64,000 bases of DNA from Modestobacter sp. Leaf380. GTDB taxonomy: Bacteria > Actinomycetota > Actinomycetes > Mycobacteriales > Geodermatophilaceae. Made by a program: the position numbers and the translations under genes. This document shows positions 27,676 to 36,468 of this stretch, in pieces (the stretch's first letter is position 1; every line of letters starts with the position of its first letter). The notes under the pieces are model-generated. The model did no database searches. It saw only the letters and a list, made by a program, of their open reading frames with translations, and was not told where the DNA came from. The DNA lies in assembly GCF_001424485.1 (NCBI RefSeq), contig NZ_LMQC01000019.1, positions 434,001 through 498,000 of the forward strand, in the 5' to 3' direction.

Positions 27676-28373
27676 TTCTCGGGCAGGACCACGACGCGGC
27701 GGTTCGGCTCCTCGCCCTCGGACTCGCTGCGCACGCCGGCCGCGGCGGCGATGACGTCGTGCACGACCTTGCGCTCGAAGGGGTTCATCGCAGCCAGCCG
27801 CTCGGGCGCGCCGCTCTCGGCGACCCGGCTGGCGGCATCGCCGGCGAGCGCGGTGAGGTCGGCGCGACGCTGCGCCCGGAAGCCACCGACGTCGAGCATC
27901 AGCCGGCTGCGGGTCCCGGTGGACTGCGCCACGGCGAGCCGGGTCAGCTCCTGCAGGGCCTCCAGCGTGGCGCCCTCGGGCCCGATCAGGGTGGTCAGCT
28001 GACCCCCGACGACGGCGACGGAGGCGCGGTCGCCCTCCACGTCGAGGTCGATGTCACCGTCCACGTCGAGGATGTCCAGCAGCCGCTCCAGGTAGTCCCC
28101 GGCGACGTCGCCCTCGCGCACGAGGAGGTCGTCGGCCCCCTCGTCGTCGTCCTCGTCGTCCTCGTCGTCCCCGGCCTCCGCAGCGTCCCGTGCCGGGGCG
28201 TCCTCGGAGACGACGTCGACCGGCTCGACGACCGCGTCGGCCGAGGCCTCGTCGGCGTCGGGGAGCAGGGTCTCCCCGCCGTCGGTGGGCAGGACGGCGC
28301 CGGAGGTGGCCTCGGCGGTGACGGCGGTGTCCGGGCTCGCGGTGCTGTCGGTGCTGCTCTGCGGTGCGCTCAC
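27672..28373 (-). CDS. jag: Jag/KhpB-like single-stranded nucleic-acid-binding protein (KH-R3H)
   Basis: The 233-residue protein has an acidic, disordered first half (an unbroken run of Asp/Glu around [17 protein letters not shown]), then a KH domain ([23 protein letters not shown]) and an R3H domain ([19 protein letters not shown]). It binds RNA; in Firmicutes KhpB controls cell division and elongation. The start is GTG at 28373 with GGAGGAA seven nt upstream. It lies between yidC and rsmG, the conserved place. Confidence 0.92.
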   Translation of the reverse strand: MSAPQSSTDSTASPDTAVTAEATSGAVLPTDGGETLLPDADEASADAVVEPVDVVSEDAPARDAAEAGDDEDDEDDDEGADDLLVREGDVAGDYLERLLDILDVDGDIDLDVEGDRASVAVVGGQLTTLIGPEGATLEALQELTRLAVAQSTGTRSRLMLDVGGFRAQRRADLTALAGDAASRVAESGAPERLAAMNPFERKVVHDVIAAAAGVRSESEGEEPNRRVVVLPEK

Positions 28374-28451
28374 GTGGGTTCCTCCGGAGGAGTGCAGGCG
28401 GCCGGGTCGAGCCCGGTGAAGTGGGGGCCGGCGACGAGGCGACCGGCCGGG

Positions 28452-28478
28452 GGCCGCCTCACCGGGAGGGAGGCGGCC
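28452..28478 (-). terminator. Hairpin between yidC and jag
   Basis: A perfect 9-bp stem (GGCCGCCTC/GAGGCGGCC) with a 9-nt loop, 7 bp beyond the yidC stop. It is weak for a full terminator and may attenuate transcription into jag-rsmG-parAB. Confidence 0.5.
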
Positions 28479-28484
28479 AGCGGC

Positions 28485-29570
28485 TCAGCGGCGTTTGCGC
28501 TTGCCGCGGTTGGCCGGGCCGGCGGACCCGCCCGAGGACCCGGACCGTGGGCGGGTGGTCCCCGATGCCGGGCGGCTGGCCCCGGTGCCCTCGGAGGCCG
28601 CGGTGGAGCCGGCGCCCTCGGCCGGGGTGTCGATGACCCCGTCGAGGTCGGCGTCGACGGCGGACGCGGGGCCCGAGGTCACCGCGGGGCGGCCCGTCTT
28701 GGGCCGGACGGGCTTGGCACCGGGCTTGGGCGCGAGCAGCTTGGGGTCGATCCGGGGCTTGTCGGCCTCGGCCTTGGCCAGGGCGCCGGGCGACCCGGGC
28801 GGGGGCAGCTTCTTGAGGATGTAGAACTGCTGGCCCAGGGTCCACAGGTTGTTGGTGAACCAGTACAGCAGCACCAGGATCGGGAAGAAGAAGCCGGAGA
28901 CGAAGAGGCTGATCGGCATGCCGTACAGCAGCAGCTTCTGGATCGTGGCGGCCTGGCCCTCGACCGGCCCGGAGCGCTTCTGGATCTGCTTCTGGGTGTA
29001 GAAGGTCGTGAAGCACATGATGATGATCAAGATGCCGGCGACGACCCGGATGCCGGTGTAGCTGCCGTCCGTCAGGCCCAGGATGGCCCGCTCCTTCTCG
29101 CCCACCATGTTGAACGAGGCGGCGATCGGGGCGGTGAACAGCTTGGCAGCGGCGGCCTGCTCGGTGAGGGTGTCCGACCAGCTGTACAGCCCCTCCTTGC
29201 CGGGCGCGATGCGCCGCAGCACGTGGAACAGGCCGATGAAGATCGGGATCTGCGGCAGGATCGGCAGGCAGCCGGCCAGCGGGTTGACCCCGCGCTCCTT
29301 CTGCATGGCCATCATGGCCTGGCTGAAGCCCTGCTTGTCAGAGCCGTACTGCTTGCGCAGCTTCTGGATCTCGGGCTGGATCTCCTGCATCGCCCGCTGG
29401 CTCTTCACCTGCTTGACGAACAGGCGGAACAGCAGGACGCGGATGGTCACCACCAGCATGACCACCGACAGCGCCCAGGCGATGCCGCCCGCCGGGTCCA
29501 GGAACGTGGAGAACAGTGCGTGCCACTGCTTCATCACCCACGCGATCGCGGTGTACAGCCAGTCAAGCAA
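28485..29570 (-). CDS. yidC: Membrane protein insertase YidC
   Basis: The 361-residue protein has the Gram-positive-type YidC core: [38 protein letters not shown] (with the groove arginine), [20 protein letters not shown] and [19 protein letters not shown]. The C-terminal 100 residues are Ser/Gly/Pro-rich and basic (RGKRKRR), which may help ribosome contact. The start is TTG at 29570, chosen because AGGAGG lies six nt upstream and no ATG/GTG fits the family N-terminus. It overlaps the yidD stop by 8 bp. It inserts membrane proteins alone or with SecYEG. Confidence 0.94.
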   Translation of the reverse strand: MLDWLYTAIAWVMKQWHALFSTFLDPAGGIAWALSVVMLVVTIRVLLFRLFVKQVKSQRAMQEIQPEIQKLRKQYGSDKQGFSQAMMAMQKERGVNPLAGCLPILPQIPIFIGLFHVLRRIAPGKEGLYSWSDTLTEQAAAAKLFTAPIAASFNMVGEKERAILGLTDGSYTGIRVVAGILIIIMCFTTFYTQKQIQKRSGPVEGQAATIQKLLLYGMPISLFVSGFFFPILVLLYWFTNNLWTLGQQFYILKKLPPPGSPGALAKAEADKPRIDPKLLAPKPGAKPVRPKTGRPAVTSGPASAVDADLDGVIDTPAEGAGSTAASEGTGASRPASGTTRPRSGSSGGSAGPANRGKRKRR

Positions 29571-29931
29571 CGCCAGCCTCCTGCTGCGGGATCCGGCCGC
29601 CGGTGGGCCGGGGAGCTCGGGTGGGGCGGACGGCGGCTGCCGGTCCTGCCCCCGTGTCCGACGAGTGGACGTGCTGTGCGGTTCCTGGATCGGTGGCGGA
29701 CCGTGTGGTGCCGGGCACCAGGTCGACGCCGCCGGGGTGCCAGGGGGCGCACTTGGCGATCCGGGCGACCGCCAGCCAGCTGCCCCGGGCCGCACCGTGC
29801 ACCTGCACGGCCTCCTGGGCGTACTCGCTGCAGGTCGGGACGAACCGGCAGCGCGGGCCCAGCACCGGGCTGATCGCGCGCCGGTAGAAACCGACGGCGG
29901 ACAGCAGCGCCCGGGCGGCCGGGCTGCTCAC
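29563..29931 (-). CDS. yidD: Membrane protein insertion efficiency factor YidD
   Basis: The 122-residue protein carries the small YidD core: [38 protein letters not shown] and [14 protein letters not shown], with the conserved cysteines. The C-terminal 40 residues are a variable Pro/Thr tail read across the yidC ribosome-binding region. It is tightly overlapped on both sides: GTG start within the rnpA stop (GTGA) and stop inside the first yidC codons. Confidence 0.93.
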   Translation of the reverse strand: MSSPAARALLSAVGFYRRAISPVLGPRCRFVPTCSEYAQEAVQVHGAARGSWLAVARIAKCAPWHPGGVDLVPGTTRSATDPGTAQHVHSSDTGAGPAAAVRPTRAPRPTGGRIPQQEAGVA

Positions 29932-30335
29932 GGCCTGCCCCCGGAGGAGCCGGTCGTGCGGGCCGGCCGGGCGTCGAGCACCCGGTCCAGGCCGCGGCTG
30001 AGGTCCCGGCGCATCGTGCCGACATCGGCGATGGCCGCCTCGGGCCGAGCCCGGACCACCAGGTCGGCCCCGTCGGGCAGCCGGTGCAGCTCGTCGCGCA
30101 CCAGGTGGCGCAGCTGACGGGTCACCCGGTGCCGACAGACCGAGTTGCCGACGGACTTGCCCACCACGAAACCGGCCCGCGGTCCGGCCGGAGGGTCCTG
30201 GGGACCCCCGGTACGGACGACGGGCCGTTCGGGCAGGTAGTGCAGCACCATGGTCGGACGCCCGGCACGCCGGCCGGAGCGGACGACCACGGTGAACTCC
30301 GGACGCCGGCGCAGGCGTGCCTGCGCGGGCAGCAC
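29928..30335 (-). CDS. rnpA: Ribonuclease P protein component
   Basis: The 135-residue basic protein supports the RNase P RNA in removing tRNA 5' leaders. [19 protein letters not shown] at the N-terminus and the RNR-type motif region [23 protein letters not shown] identify it; the usual KRNRVKR core is replaced by [10 protein letters not shown] 10-residue insert ([11 protein letters not shown]) sits in the central loop. The start is GTG at 30335, one base after the rpmH stop. Confidence 0.94.
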   Translation of the reverse strand: MLPAQARLRRRPEFTVVVRSGRRAGRPTMVLHYLPERPVVRTGGPQDPPAGPRAGFVVGKSVGNSVCRHRVTRQLRHLVRDELHRLPDGADLVVRARPEAAIADVGTMRRDLSRGLDRVLDARPARTTGSSGGRP

Positions 30336-30336
30336 C

Positions 30337-30474
30337 TCAGGCGGAGAGCTTGTCGCGACCCTTGCGGCGGCGGCCGGCGAGGATGGCGCGGCCGGCGCGG
30401 GTGCGCATCCGGAGCCGGAAGCCGTGCGTCTTGGACCGACGGCGGTTGTTCGGCTGGAACGTGCGCTTGCTCAC
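30337..30474 (-). CDS. rpmH: 50S ribosomal protein L34
   Basis: The 45-residue basic protein is easily recognised: [20 protein letters not shown] then [19 protein letters not shown]. It is the first gene of the rpmH-rnpA-yidD-yidC-jag-rsmG-parA-parB run that leaves the origin on the minus strand. The start is GTG at 30474. The candidate promoter is at 30658-30663. Confidence 0.97.
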   Translation of the reverse strand: MSKRTFQPNNRRRSKTHGFRLRMRTRAGRAILAGRRRKGRDKLSA

Positions 30475-30638
30475 GAGGTACTCCCACTGACGACGTCGAG
30501 GCGGTGGCCGGCCTGTCGGGCCGGCCACGCGGCGGTGCTGGTGGGCGCACGACGTGTGTCGCGGCCCGGTCCGCACCGAGGCTGGTCTGCTGCGGTCACG
30601 CACGGACAGCACGCAGGGCACACGTGCAGGACCGTCCG

Positions 30639-30647
30639 CTGTCCACA
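30639..30647 (+). promoter_or_regulatory. DnaA-box-like nonamer near the rpmH promoter
   Basis: CTGTCCACA, 8 of 9 to TTGTCCACA. It lies 11 bp downstream of the rpmH -10 with respect to rpmH transcription. Confidence 0.5.
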
Positions 30648-30657
30648 GACGCCGACA

Positions 30658-30663
30658 AGCATA
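30658..30663 (-). promoter_or_regulatory. Candidate -10 of the rpmH operon
   Basis: Minus-strand TATGCT (context GGCTATGCTTG). No good -35 is visible at the expected spacing. Confidence 0.4.
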
Positions 30664-30782
30664 GCCGAGGAGGCCAGCGGCCCGGCGGACGGGAGGACAG
30701 CGGACCCGCCATGTTGCACCACGCACCCCCGGCGGGCCCCGGACGACGCGCCGGTGGGTGCCACCGGGTCCGGTGCCGGTCG

Positions 30783-30812
30783 TTGCCCGCCTGTGGATCC
30801 GGCTGTTAGCGT
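30783..30812 (+). promoter_or_regulatory. Candidate dnaA promoter with an embedded DnaA-box-like site
   Basis: TTGCCC (30783-30788) and TAGCGT (30807-30812) are separated by 18 bp. TGTGGATCC in the spacer (30792-30800) is an inverted 7-of-9 DnaA box, so autorepression by DnaA is possible. Confidence 0.45.
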
Positions 30813-30976
30813 CGCCGCGCTGCCCGACTCCCGGGAGAACCCCCCGAACGCCGTCCCCGGACGGGTCCCGGACACCCGTCCGACCCGCCGTCCGGACCGG
30901 CCCACGGGCTCCTGACCTGGACGGACGCCCCGCACGCCGCGGGACAGCCGCCCACCGCCCCACCACGTCCCGACCT

Positions 30977-31009
30977 CTGTCCACAGACTGTGGACCCCGG
31001 TGTGGACGC
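30977..31009. promoter_or_regulatory. DnaA-box-like cluster upstream of dnaA
   Basis: CTGTCCACA (30977-30985, 8 of 9), then inverted TGTGGACCC (30989-30997) and TGTGGACGC (31001-31009), both 7 of 9. The first two form a face-to-face pair with a 3-bp gap. Confidence 0.5.
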
Positions 31010-31285
31010 CGAGGGTGGACGGGTCCACACCTGGGGAACGAGCGGGGGACGGAGCGGTCCGCCGCACCCGGCCCCCCAGCGGCCCCGCCACCGGACGACG
31101 TCGTCCGCACGGGTGTCCGGCGGGTGGCCACCGGCCCCCACGGGGGTGACGCCGGGGCACACGGCAGGGCAGGCTGCAGTCCTCCCCGTGCGCACGGGGA
31201 CCATCGGCGCGACGCGAGCGACACGAGGAGCTCGGCACGCGACGCAGCGCGAGCACCGTCAGCACGACCAGCACCGCACCACCGG

Positions 31286-31320
31286 CACGGCACGGCACGG
31301 CACGGCACGGCACGGCACGG
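31286..31320 (+). repeat. Seven tandem CACGG pentamers in the dnaA leader
   Basis: Seven exact consecutive copies, ending 100 bp before the dnaA ATG. A five-base unit of this kind is prone to slipped-strand length change. Confidence 0.95.
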
Positions 31321-31420
31321 CCAGCAGGGACCGCACCACCAGCACGGACGGCACGACCGACACGGCACCACCGCCGGCACGCGGCACGCACACGGGGACG
31401 CAGGGAAGGGGACACAGCCG

Positions 31421-33199
31421 ATGGCCGACTCTCAGGTCGACCTGGCCACGGTCTGGGACGGCATCCGGGAGCGACTGGCCGGCAGCCTGTCCCCCCAGCA
31501 GAACGCGATGCTGAACCTGACCCGGCCGCTGGGTCTCGTCGAGGGCGTCGCCGTCCTGTCGGCGCCCAACGAGTTCACCCAGACGGTGCTGGAGTCCCGG
31601 ATGCGGACGGCCCTCACCGACGCCCTGTCCGCGGAGTTCGGCCGGGAGATCAAGGTCGCCGTCCAGCTGGAGGACACCCCCAGCGAGGCCGCCCGCGACG
31701 CCGCCGCCGAGACCGCCGACAGCGGCTGGGACCGGCCCGCCGACCGGGTGGCCGAGCAGCGCGACCGTCGTCCCGAGTGGGAGCGCGAGGACCGCGCGCG
31801 GGAGGACCGGGCCCGCGAGGACCGCGCCCGGGAGGACTGGCAGCGTGACCGCGAGGACGAGGACCGGGCCGCCCGCGCCCAGCTCGACGACGGACGCAGC
31901 GCCTTCGGTGTGCGCAGCGACGCCCCGCGCACCGACGTCTGGCTGCCCGAGTCCGGTGACGGCCGGGACTGGTCGCGCGGCACCGCCTCGCGGGACTCCT
32001 ACGACCGGGCCCCCGCCTGGGACCGGCCCCGCAACGACCCCCGACGACCGGCGCCCTGGGACGTCGACGACGAGCGGGACCGCGACCGGGGTGGCAACGG
32101 CGGCGGGAACGGCAACGGCCGGGGCAGCGTCCCGCTCTTCGCCGACCGTCGGTCCGGCGGCGGGGACCTGGGGCTCAACCCCAAGTACGTCTTCGACAGC
32201 TTCGTCATCGGCAACAGCAACCGGTTCGCCCACGCCGCCGCGGTCGCGGTCGCCGAGGCGCCGGCCCGGGCCTACAACCCGCTCTTCGTCTACGGCGACT
32301 CCGGGCTGGGCAAGACCCACCTGCTGCACGCGATCGGGCACTACGCGGCGCGGATGTTCCCCAACGTCCGGGTCCGCTACGTCTCGACCGAGGAGTTCAC
32401 CAACGAGTTCATCAACCTGGTGCACTCGGGCCGGGCCGAGGACTTCCGCCGTCGCTACCGGGACATCGACTTCCTGCTGATCGACGACATCCAGTTCCTG
32501 GAGCGTGCCGAGCGCACCCAGGAGGAGTTCTTCCACACCTTCAACACCCTGCACAACGCCAGCAAGCAGATCGTGATCACCTCCGACCGGCCGCCCAAGA
32601 AGCTGACGACGCTGGAGGACCGGCTGCGCACCCGCTTCGAGTGGGGGCTGATCACCGACGTCCAGGCGCCGGACCTGGAGACCCGCATCGCGATCCTGCG
32701 CAAGAAGGCGTGGGGGGAGCGGCTGCAGGCACCCGACGCGGTGCTGGAGTTCATCGCCAGCAAGGTGCAGACCAACATCCGCGAGCTCGAGGGTGCGCTG
32801 ATCCGGGTGACGGCGTTCGCCAGCCTGAACAAGCAGCCCGTCGACCTCGCGCTGGCCGAGCTGGTGCTCAAGGACCTGATCAGCGACGAGCAGGGCCCGC
32901 AGATCACCGCGGCCATCATCATGGCGGCCACGGCCGAGTACTTCTCCGTGACGATGGAGGAGCTGCAGGGCGCCAACCGCTCCCGCACGCTGGTCAACGC
33001 CCGGCAGATCGCGATGTACCTGTGCCGTGAGCTGACCGAGCTGTCGCTGCCCCGGATCGGTGCCTCCTTCGGCGGCAAGGACCACACCACCGTCATGCAC
33101 GCGGTCAAGAAGATCACCGGCCTGATGAGCGAGCGGCGGGCCACCTACACCCAGGTCACCGAGCTCACCGCCCGGATCAAGAGCCGCGCCCGCCAGTAG
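31421..33199 (+). CDS. dnaA: Chromosomal replication initiator DnaA
   Basis: The 592-residue AAA+ ATPase melts oriC when bound to ATP. Domain I is residues 1-85. Domain II (about 90-245) is long and charged, with tandem REDRA units at 121-139 and a Gly/Asn-rich end. The Walker A is GDSGLGKT (292-299), Walker [10 protein letters not shown], sensor-type motif TSDRPPKKL and arginine finger region [10 protein letters not shown]. Domain IV carries the DnaA signature [22 protein letters not shown] 31421 has GGGAAGGGG 11 nt upstream. A longer frame reaching 30758 passes through the repeat array and is rejected. A strong terminator follows. Confidence 0.98.
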   Translation: MADSQVDLATVWDGIRERLAGSLSPQQNAMLNLTRPLGLVEGVAVLSAPNEFTQTVLESRMRTALTDALSAEFGREIKVAVQLEDTPSEAARDAAAETADSGWDRPADRVAEQRDRRPEWEREDRAREDRAREDRAREDWQRDREDEDRAARAQLDDGRSAFGVRSDAPRTDVWLPESGDGRDWSRGTASRDSYDRAPAWDRPRNDPRRPAPWDVDDERDRDRGGNGGGNGNGRGSVPLFADRRSGGGDLGLNPKYVFDSFVIGNSNRFAHAAAVAVAEAPARAYNPLFVYGDSGLGKTHLLHAIGHYAARMFPNVRVRYVSTEEFTNEFINLVHSGRAEDFRRRYRDIDFLLIDDIQFLERAERTQEEFFHTFNTLHNASKQIVITSDRPPKKLTTLEDRLRTRFEWGLITDVQAPDLETRIAILRKKAWGERLQAPDAVLEFIASKVQTNIRELEGALIRVTAFASLNKQPVDLALAELVLKDLISDEQGPQITAAIIMAATAEYFSVTMEELQGANRSRTLVNARQIAMYLCRELTELSLPRIGASFGGKDHTTVMHAVKKITGLMSERRATYTQVTELTARIKSRARQ

Positions 33200-33213
33200 G
33201 GACGACGTCCACC

Positions 33214-33250
33214 CGAGAGGCCCCCGACCCACGCGGTCGGGGGCCTCTCG
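33214..33250 (+). terminator. dnaA terminator
   Basis: A perfect 16-bp stem (33214-33229 with 33235-33250) with a 5-nt loop, 14 bp after the dnaA stop. Confidence 0.85.
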
Positions 33251-33582
33251 TCGTCCTGGGCCGGGCAGCACGCGGGGTCCGTCGTCGACGGCCGCGGACC
33301 GGTGACCACTGTCCCGCCACGTCGGTCACCGATCGGGTGACCCCCGGCGACCCGCCCGGGGGGCGTCGCCGTGTCGACCGCCGCGCCTCACTCGTCCTGG
33401 TGACTGTGCGCAGTCGATCCGGGACCCCGCCGTCCCACGGATCCCGCTGTCCCCAGCTCTGTGCACAGGTTGGGGAGATCCCGTGCCGTCCGGGTCACGA
33501 TTCGTGACGACGGACGGTGACCCCGTGTCCGTGCAGGTCAGCGGCCCGGTCGGTGACCTGCACCGGTGACCGGCCGGCCGGG

Positions 33583-33628
33583 GACGGTCACCGGCCCTCG
33601 TCGTCCACACCGTGTCCCCATGTCGACC
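33583..33628 (+). repeat. oriC repeat block 1
   Basis: It contains GACGGTCACCGGCCC (33583-33597) and GTGTCCCCATGTCGACC (33612-33628). Both words recur exactly in block 2, in the opposite order. A DnaA-box-like TCGTCCACA lies between them. Confidence 0.85.
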
Positions 33629-33790
33629 GCCCTCCTCCCCACCCCCTCCACCCCTGGTCCCCCGGTCCGTCCCCGGTGACGTCCCCCCTGCGGGGGGTGA
33701 CCGGCGCCCTGTGCAGTCGAGGGGGGCGGAGCCGGGACAGCGGGTGGACCAGGGGTGGAGGCAGCCGGTCACCGGTGGACCGAAGCCGCT

Positions 33791-33829
33791 GTGTCCCCAT
33801 GTCGACCCCAGGCAGACGGTCACCGGCCC
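33791..33829 (+). repeat. oriC repeat block 2
   Basis: Exact copies of the 17-mer GTGTCCCCATGTCGACC (33791-33807) and the 15-mer GACGGTCACCGGCCC (33815-33829). Confidence 0.85.
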
Positions 33830-34117
33830 ACACCGGGCCAACAGCCCCACTCGGTGCCTGAGCAGCGGAAACAGGGCCTTTCCCCAGTACCCACACCCGT
33901 GATGACGGTGATGAGTGATGTCCCTCGGAGATTCCTTGAACCACACACTGGGTGTGCACGTGCCGGTCGCCGAGTCGACACCGACGAGCAGCAGCAGGGG
34001 CAGGGGTGCCGGTGGGGGGCTGTCGACGCCGGGCCCCCGGGCAGGGGAGACTGACCGCCGCAGGTGACCGGCGCGGCCGGTGACCGGACCCGGCGTGCAC
34101 CAGCACGACCGCCGGCG

Positions 34118-34156
34118 GCACGGACCAGCGAGCACGGACCGAGCACGGACCAGCAC
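34118..34156 (+). repeat. Imperfect GCACGGACC direct repeats upstream of dnaN
   Basis: GCACGGACC occurs three times within about 35 bp (from 34118, 34132 and 34143), 30-70 bp before the dnaN ATG. The same GCACG word family fills the dnaA leader. Confidence 0.7.
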
Positions 34157-34185
34157 AGCGCCAGACGAGCAGGGGTGGACACGAC

Positions 34186-35337
34186 ATGAAGTTCCGGGTG
34201 GCACGCGAGGTGCTCGCCGACGCGGTCGCGTGGACGGCACGCAGCCTCCCGCCGCGACCGTCGGTGCCGGTCCTGGCCGGGATCCTGCTGGAGGTCGAGG
34301 GCAGCTCGCTGTCGGTCTCGGGCTTCGACTACGAGGTCTCGGCCCGCTCCGAGGTCGACGTGTCCTCCTCCGAGGGCGGGCGCGCCCTGGTCCCGGGCCG
34401 GCTGCTGGCCGAGATCACCCGGGCCCTGCCGCCGCACCAGGTCGAGGTCGTCGCCGAGGGCGCCCGGCTGTCGATCACCTGCGGCAACGCGAAGTTCTCG
34501 CTGCCCACGCTGCCGGTCGAGGACTACCCCTCGCTGCCCTCGATGCCCTCCACCGCGGGCGTCGTGGACAGCGACGCCTTCGCCGAGGCCGTCGGACAGG
34601 TCGCCGTCGCGGCCGGGCGGGACGACACGCTGCCGATGCTCACCGGCGTCCGGCTCGAGATCGAGGACGACGTCGTCACCCTCGCCGCCACCGACCGCTA
34701 CCGGCTGGCCGTCCGGGAGTTCGCCTGGCGCCCGGAGACCCCGGGTCTGTCGGCCGCCGTCCTGGTGCCCGCGCGGACCCTGGCCGATGCCGCCAAGACG
34801 CTGACCAGCGGCCCCGAGGTCGTGCTGTCGCTGTCCTCGGGCGGCTCCGGCGAGGGCATCCTCGGCATGAGCGGCAAGGACCGCCAGACCACGACCCGGC
34901 TGCTGGACGCCGAGTTCGTCAAGTACCGCGCGATCATGCCCAGCGAGTCCGCCTCGCACGCGACGCTGCCGGTCGGCCTGTTCACCGACGCCGCCAAGCG
35001 CGTGGCCCTGGTCGCCGAGCGGGGCACCCCGCTGCGCTGCGAGTTCACCCCGGGCCAGGTGACCCTGCGCGCCGGTGGCACCGACGACGAGGGCCAGGCC
35101 GAGGAGCGGTGCGACGTCGAGTTCGACGGTGACCCGCTGACCATCGGGTTCAACCCGACGTTCCTGCTGGACGGGCTGGCCGCGGTGCACACCGAGCGGG
35201 CCCGGATGGACTTCACCAGTGCGCTCAAGCCGGCCGTCCTGTCGGGCTCCTACGAGCCCGCCGGCGACGGTGACGGCGCGGCTCCCAAGCCGGGCAGCTA
35301 CCGCTACCTGATCATGCCGGTGCGTCTCCCGGGGTGA
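34186..35337 (+). CDS. dnaN: DNA polymerase III beta subunit (sliding clamp)
   Basis: The 383-residue protein forms the dimeric clamp that holds polymerase on DNA. Three clamp folds can be followed: MKFRVAREVLADAVAWTA at the start, PMLTGVRLEIEDDVVTLAATDRYRLA (read in order) in the middle, and the C-terminal FNPTFLLDGLAAV and YRYLIMPVRLPG. Its length is normal for the family. The ATG at 34186 is preceded by GAGCAGGGG. A terminator follows at 35351. Confidence 0.97.
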   Translation: MKFRVAREVLADAVAWTARSLPPRPSVPVLAGILLEVEGSSLSVSGFDYEVSARSEVDVSSSEGGRALVPGRLLAEITRALPPHQVEVVAEGARLSITCGNAKFSLPTLPVEDYPSLPSMPSTAGVVDSDAFAEAVGQVAVAAGRDDTLPMLTGVRLEIEDDVVTLAATDRYRLAVREFAWRPETPGLSAAVLVPARTLADAAKTLTSGPEVVLSLSSGGSGEGILGMSGKDRQTTTRLLDAEFVKYRAIMPSESASHATLPVGLFTDAAKRVALVAERGTPLRCEFTPGQVTLRAGGTDDEGQAEERCDVEFDGDPLTIGFNPTFLLDGLAAVHTERARMDFTSALKPAVLSGSYEPAGDGDGAAPKPGSYRYLIMPVRLPG

Positions 35338-35350
35338 CCTGAGCTCGAAT

Positions 35351-35373
35351 CGCGCCCGGCACCGCCGGGCGCG
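35351..35373 (+). terminator. dnaN terminator
   Basis: A perfect 10-bp stem CGCGCCCGGC/GCCGGGCGCG with loop ACC, 13 bp after the stop. Confidence 0.8.
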
Positions 35374-35450
35374 CACCATGGGTCCGCCACCGGGGCAGCG
35401 CCGCCGAGACCGGAGCAGGGCGACCCACCACTGATGCGAGGAGGACCGGC

Positions 35451-36380
35451 GTGCAGCTGGGGCTGATCGGACTGGGCAAGATGGGCGGCAACATGGCCGA
35501 GCGGCTGCGCCGCGCGGGCCACGAGGTCGTCGGGTACGACAACGCACCGGGCAAGCGGGACGTCGACAGCCTGCAGGGCCTGGTCGACGCGCTCGAGGCC
35601 CCCCGCGTGGTGTGGGTGATGGTCCCCAGCGGCGACCCGACGCGGCAGACGGTGAGCGCGCTCAAGGAGCTGCTCAGCGAGGGCGACGTCGTCGTCGACG
35701 GTGGCAACTCGAAGTTCACCGACGACAAGATCCACGCCGACGACCTGGCGACCGTGGGCATCGGCTACGTCGACGCCGGCGTCTCCGGTGGTGTCTGGGG
35801 CCTGGAGAACGGCTACGCGCTGATGGTCGGCGGCTCGAAGGAGGACGTGGCGAAGGTCCAGCCCGTCTTCGACGCCCTCAAGCCCCCGGCGCCGCAGGAC
35901 GAGTCCGGCCAGGCCGTGCCCGGCGCGGGCTTCGTGCACGCCGGACCGGTGGGTGCCGGCCACTTCGCCAAGATGGTCCACAACGGCATCGAGTACGCGA
36001 TGATGCAGGCCTACGGCGAGGGCTACGAGCTGCTGGCCGCCGTCGACCTGGTCGAGGACGTCCCGGGCGTCATCGCCTCCTGGACCCAGGGCACCGTCAT
36101 CCGCTCCTGGCTGCTGGACCTGCTGGTCCGCGCGCTGCAGGAGGACCCGGGCCTGGACGACATCACCGGCTGGGCCGCCGACTCCGGCGAGGGCCGCTGG
36201 ACCGTCGAGCAGGCGATCGAGCACGCCGTCCCGATGCCGGCGATCTCGGCGTCGCTGTTCGCCCGCTTCGCCTCCCGCCAGGACGACAGCCCGACGATGA
36301 AGGCCGTCGCCGCGCTGCGCAACCAGTTCGGCGGGCACGCCGTGCAGGCCAAGAAGCAGGAGGTCGAGGACCCCGCCTGA
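35451..36380 (+). CDS. gnd: 6-phosphogluconate dehydrogenase, decarboxylating (short, NAD-type)
   Basis: The 309-residue enzyme oxidises 6-phosphogluconate to ribulose-5-phosphate and CO2. The dinucleotide motif is [16 protein letters not shown], the substrate site [10 protein letters not shown], and the catalytic lysine lies in [20 protein letters not shown]. It is the short (about 300-residue) GndA-like form rather than the 470-residue NADP enzyme. GTG 35451 has GAGGAGG six nt upstream. Its place between dnaN and recF is conserved in actinobacteria. A palindromic element lies between it and recF. Confidence 0.95.
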   Translation: MQLGLIGLGKMGGNMAERLRRAGHEVVGYDNAPGKRDVDSLQGLVDALEAPRVVWVMVPSGDPTRQTVSALKELLSEGDVVVDGGNSKFTDDKIHADDLATVGIGYVDAGVSGGVWGLENGYALMVGGSKEDVAKVQPVFDALKPPAPQDESGQAVPGAGFVHAGPVGAGHFAKMVHNGIEYAMMQAYGEGYELLAAVDLVEDVPGVIASWTQGTVIRSWLLDLLVRALQEDPGLDDITGWAADSGEGRWTVEQAIEHAVPMPAISASLFARFASRQDDSPTMKAVAALRNQFGGHAVQAKKQEVEDPA

Positions 36381-36408
36381 GCGGGAGCGTCGACGACTCC
36401 AGACTGGT

Positions 36409-36468
36409 CGGCCCCCTCGCAGGGGCCCGAGCCGAGCTCGCGAGGCTCGGGGCGCGAGGGGGTCCTCC
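36409..36468. repeat. Palindromic intergenic repeat R1 covering the recF ribosome-binding site
   Basis: The outer stem CCCCCTCGC (36412-36420) pairs with GCGAGGGGG (36454-36462). The inner stem CCCGAGCC (36426-36433) pairs with GGCTCGGG (36444-36451). On the opposite strand it closely resembles R2 (50391-50452) and shares both ends with R3 (46670-46741). The right arm holds the only purine-rich sequence in ribosome-site distance of the recF ATG. Confidence 0.8.

Larger units (their letters stand above)
30475..31420. other. rpmH-dnaA intergenic region (946 bp)
   Basis: No convincing protein gene was seen. It holds the divergent rpmH and dnaA promoters, several DnaA-box-like nonamers (two at 8 of 9: CTGTCCACA at 30639 and 30977; weaker ones at 30792, 30989, 31001, 31021) and, next to dnaA, a pentanucleotide array and other GCACG-rich repeats. 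The dnaA leader would be about 600 nt if the 30783-30812 promoter is used. Confidence 0.7.
33251..34185. other. oriC: dnaA-dnaN intergenic region, probable oriC
   Basis: This 935-bp gap is the usual actinobacterial origin. It has few near-consensus DnaA boxes (CTGTGCACA at 33459-33467, TCGTCCACA at 33601-33609, both 8 of 9 to TTGTGCACA/TTGTCCACA) but many GGTCACCGG/GGTGACC words. A relatively AT-richer stretch at 33886-33955 is the best candidate for the unwinding element. Two internal repeats are listed separately. No protein gene is credible here. Confidence 0.75.

Noticed and set aside
31261-31390. Possible CRISPR-like repeat array
   Set aside because: Units are contiguous five-base repeats without spacers; no cas genes are present.
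30758-31420. N-terminal extension of dnaA by 221 codons
   Set aside because: It runs through promoter, DnaA boxes and the CACGG array; DnaA domain I begins at 31421 with a good ribosome site.
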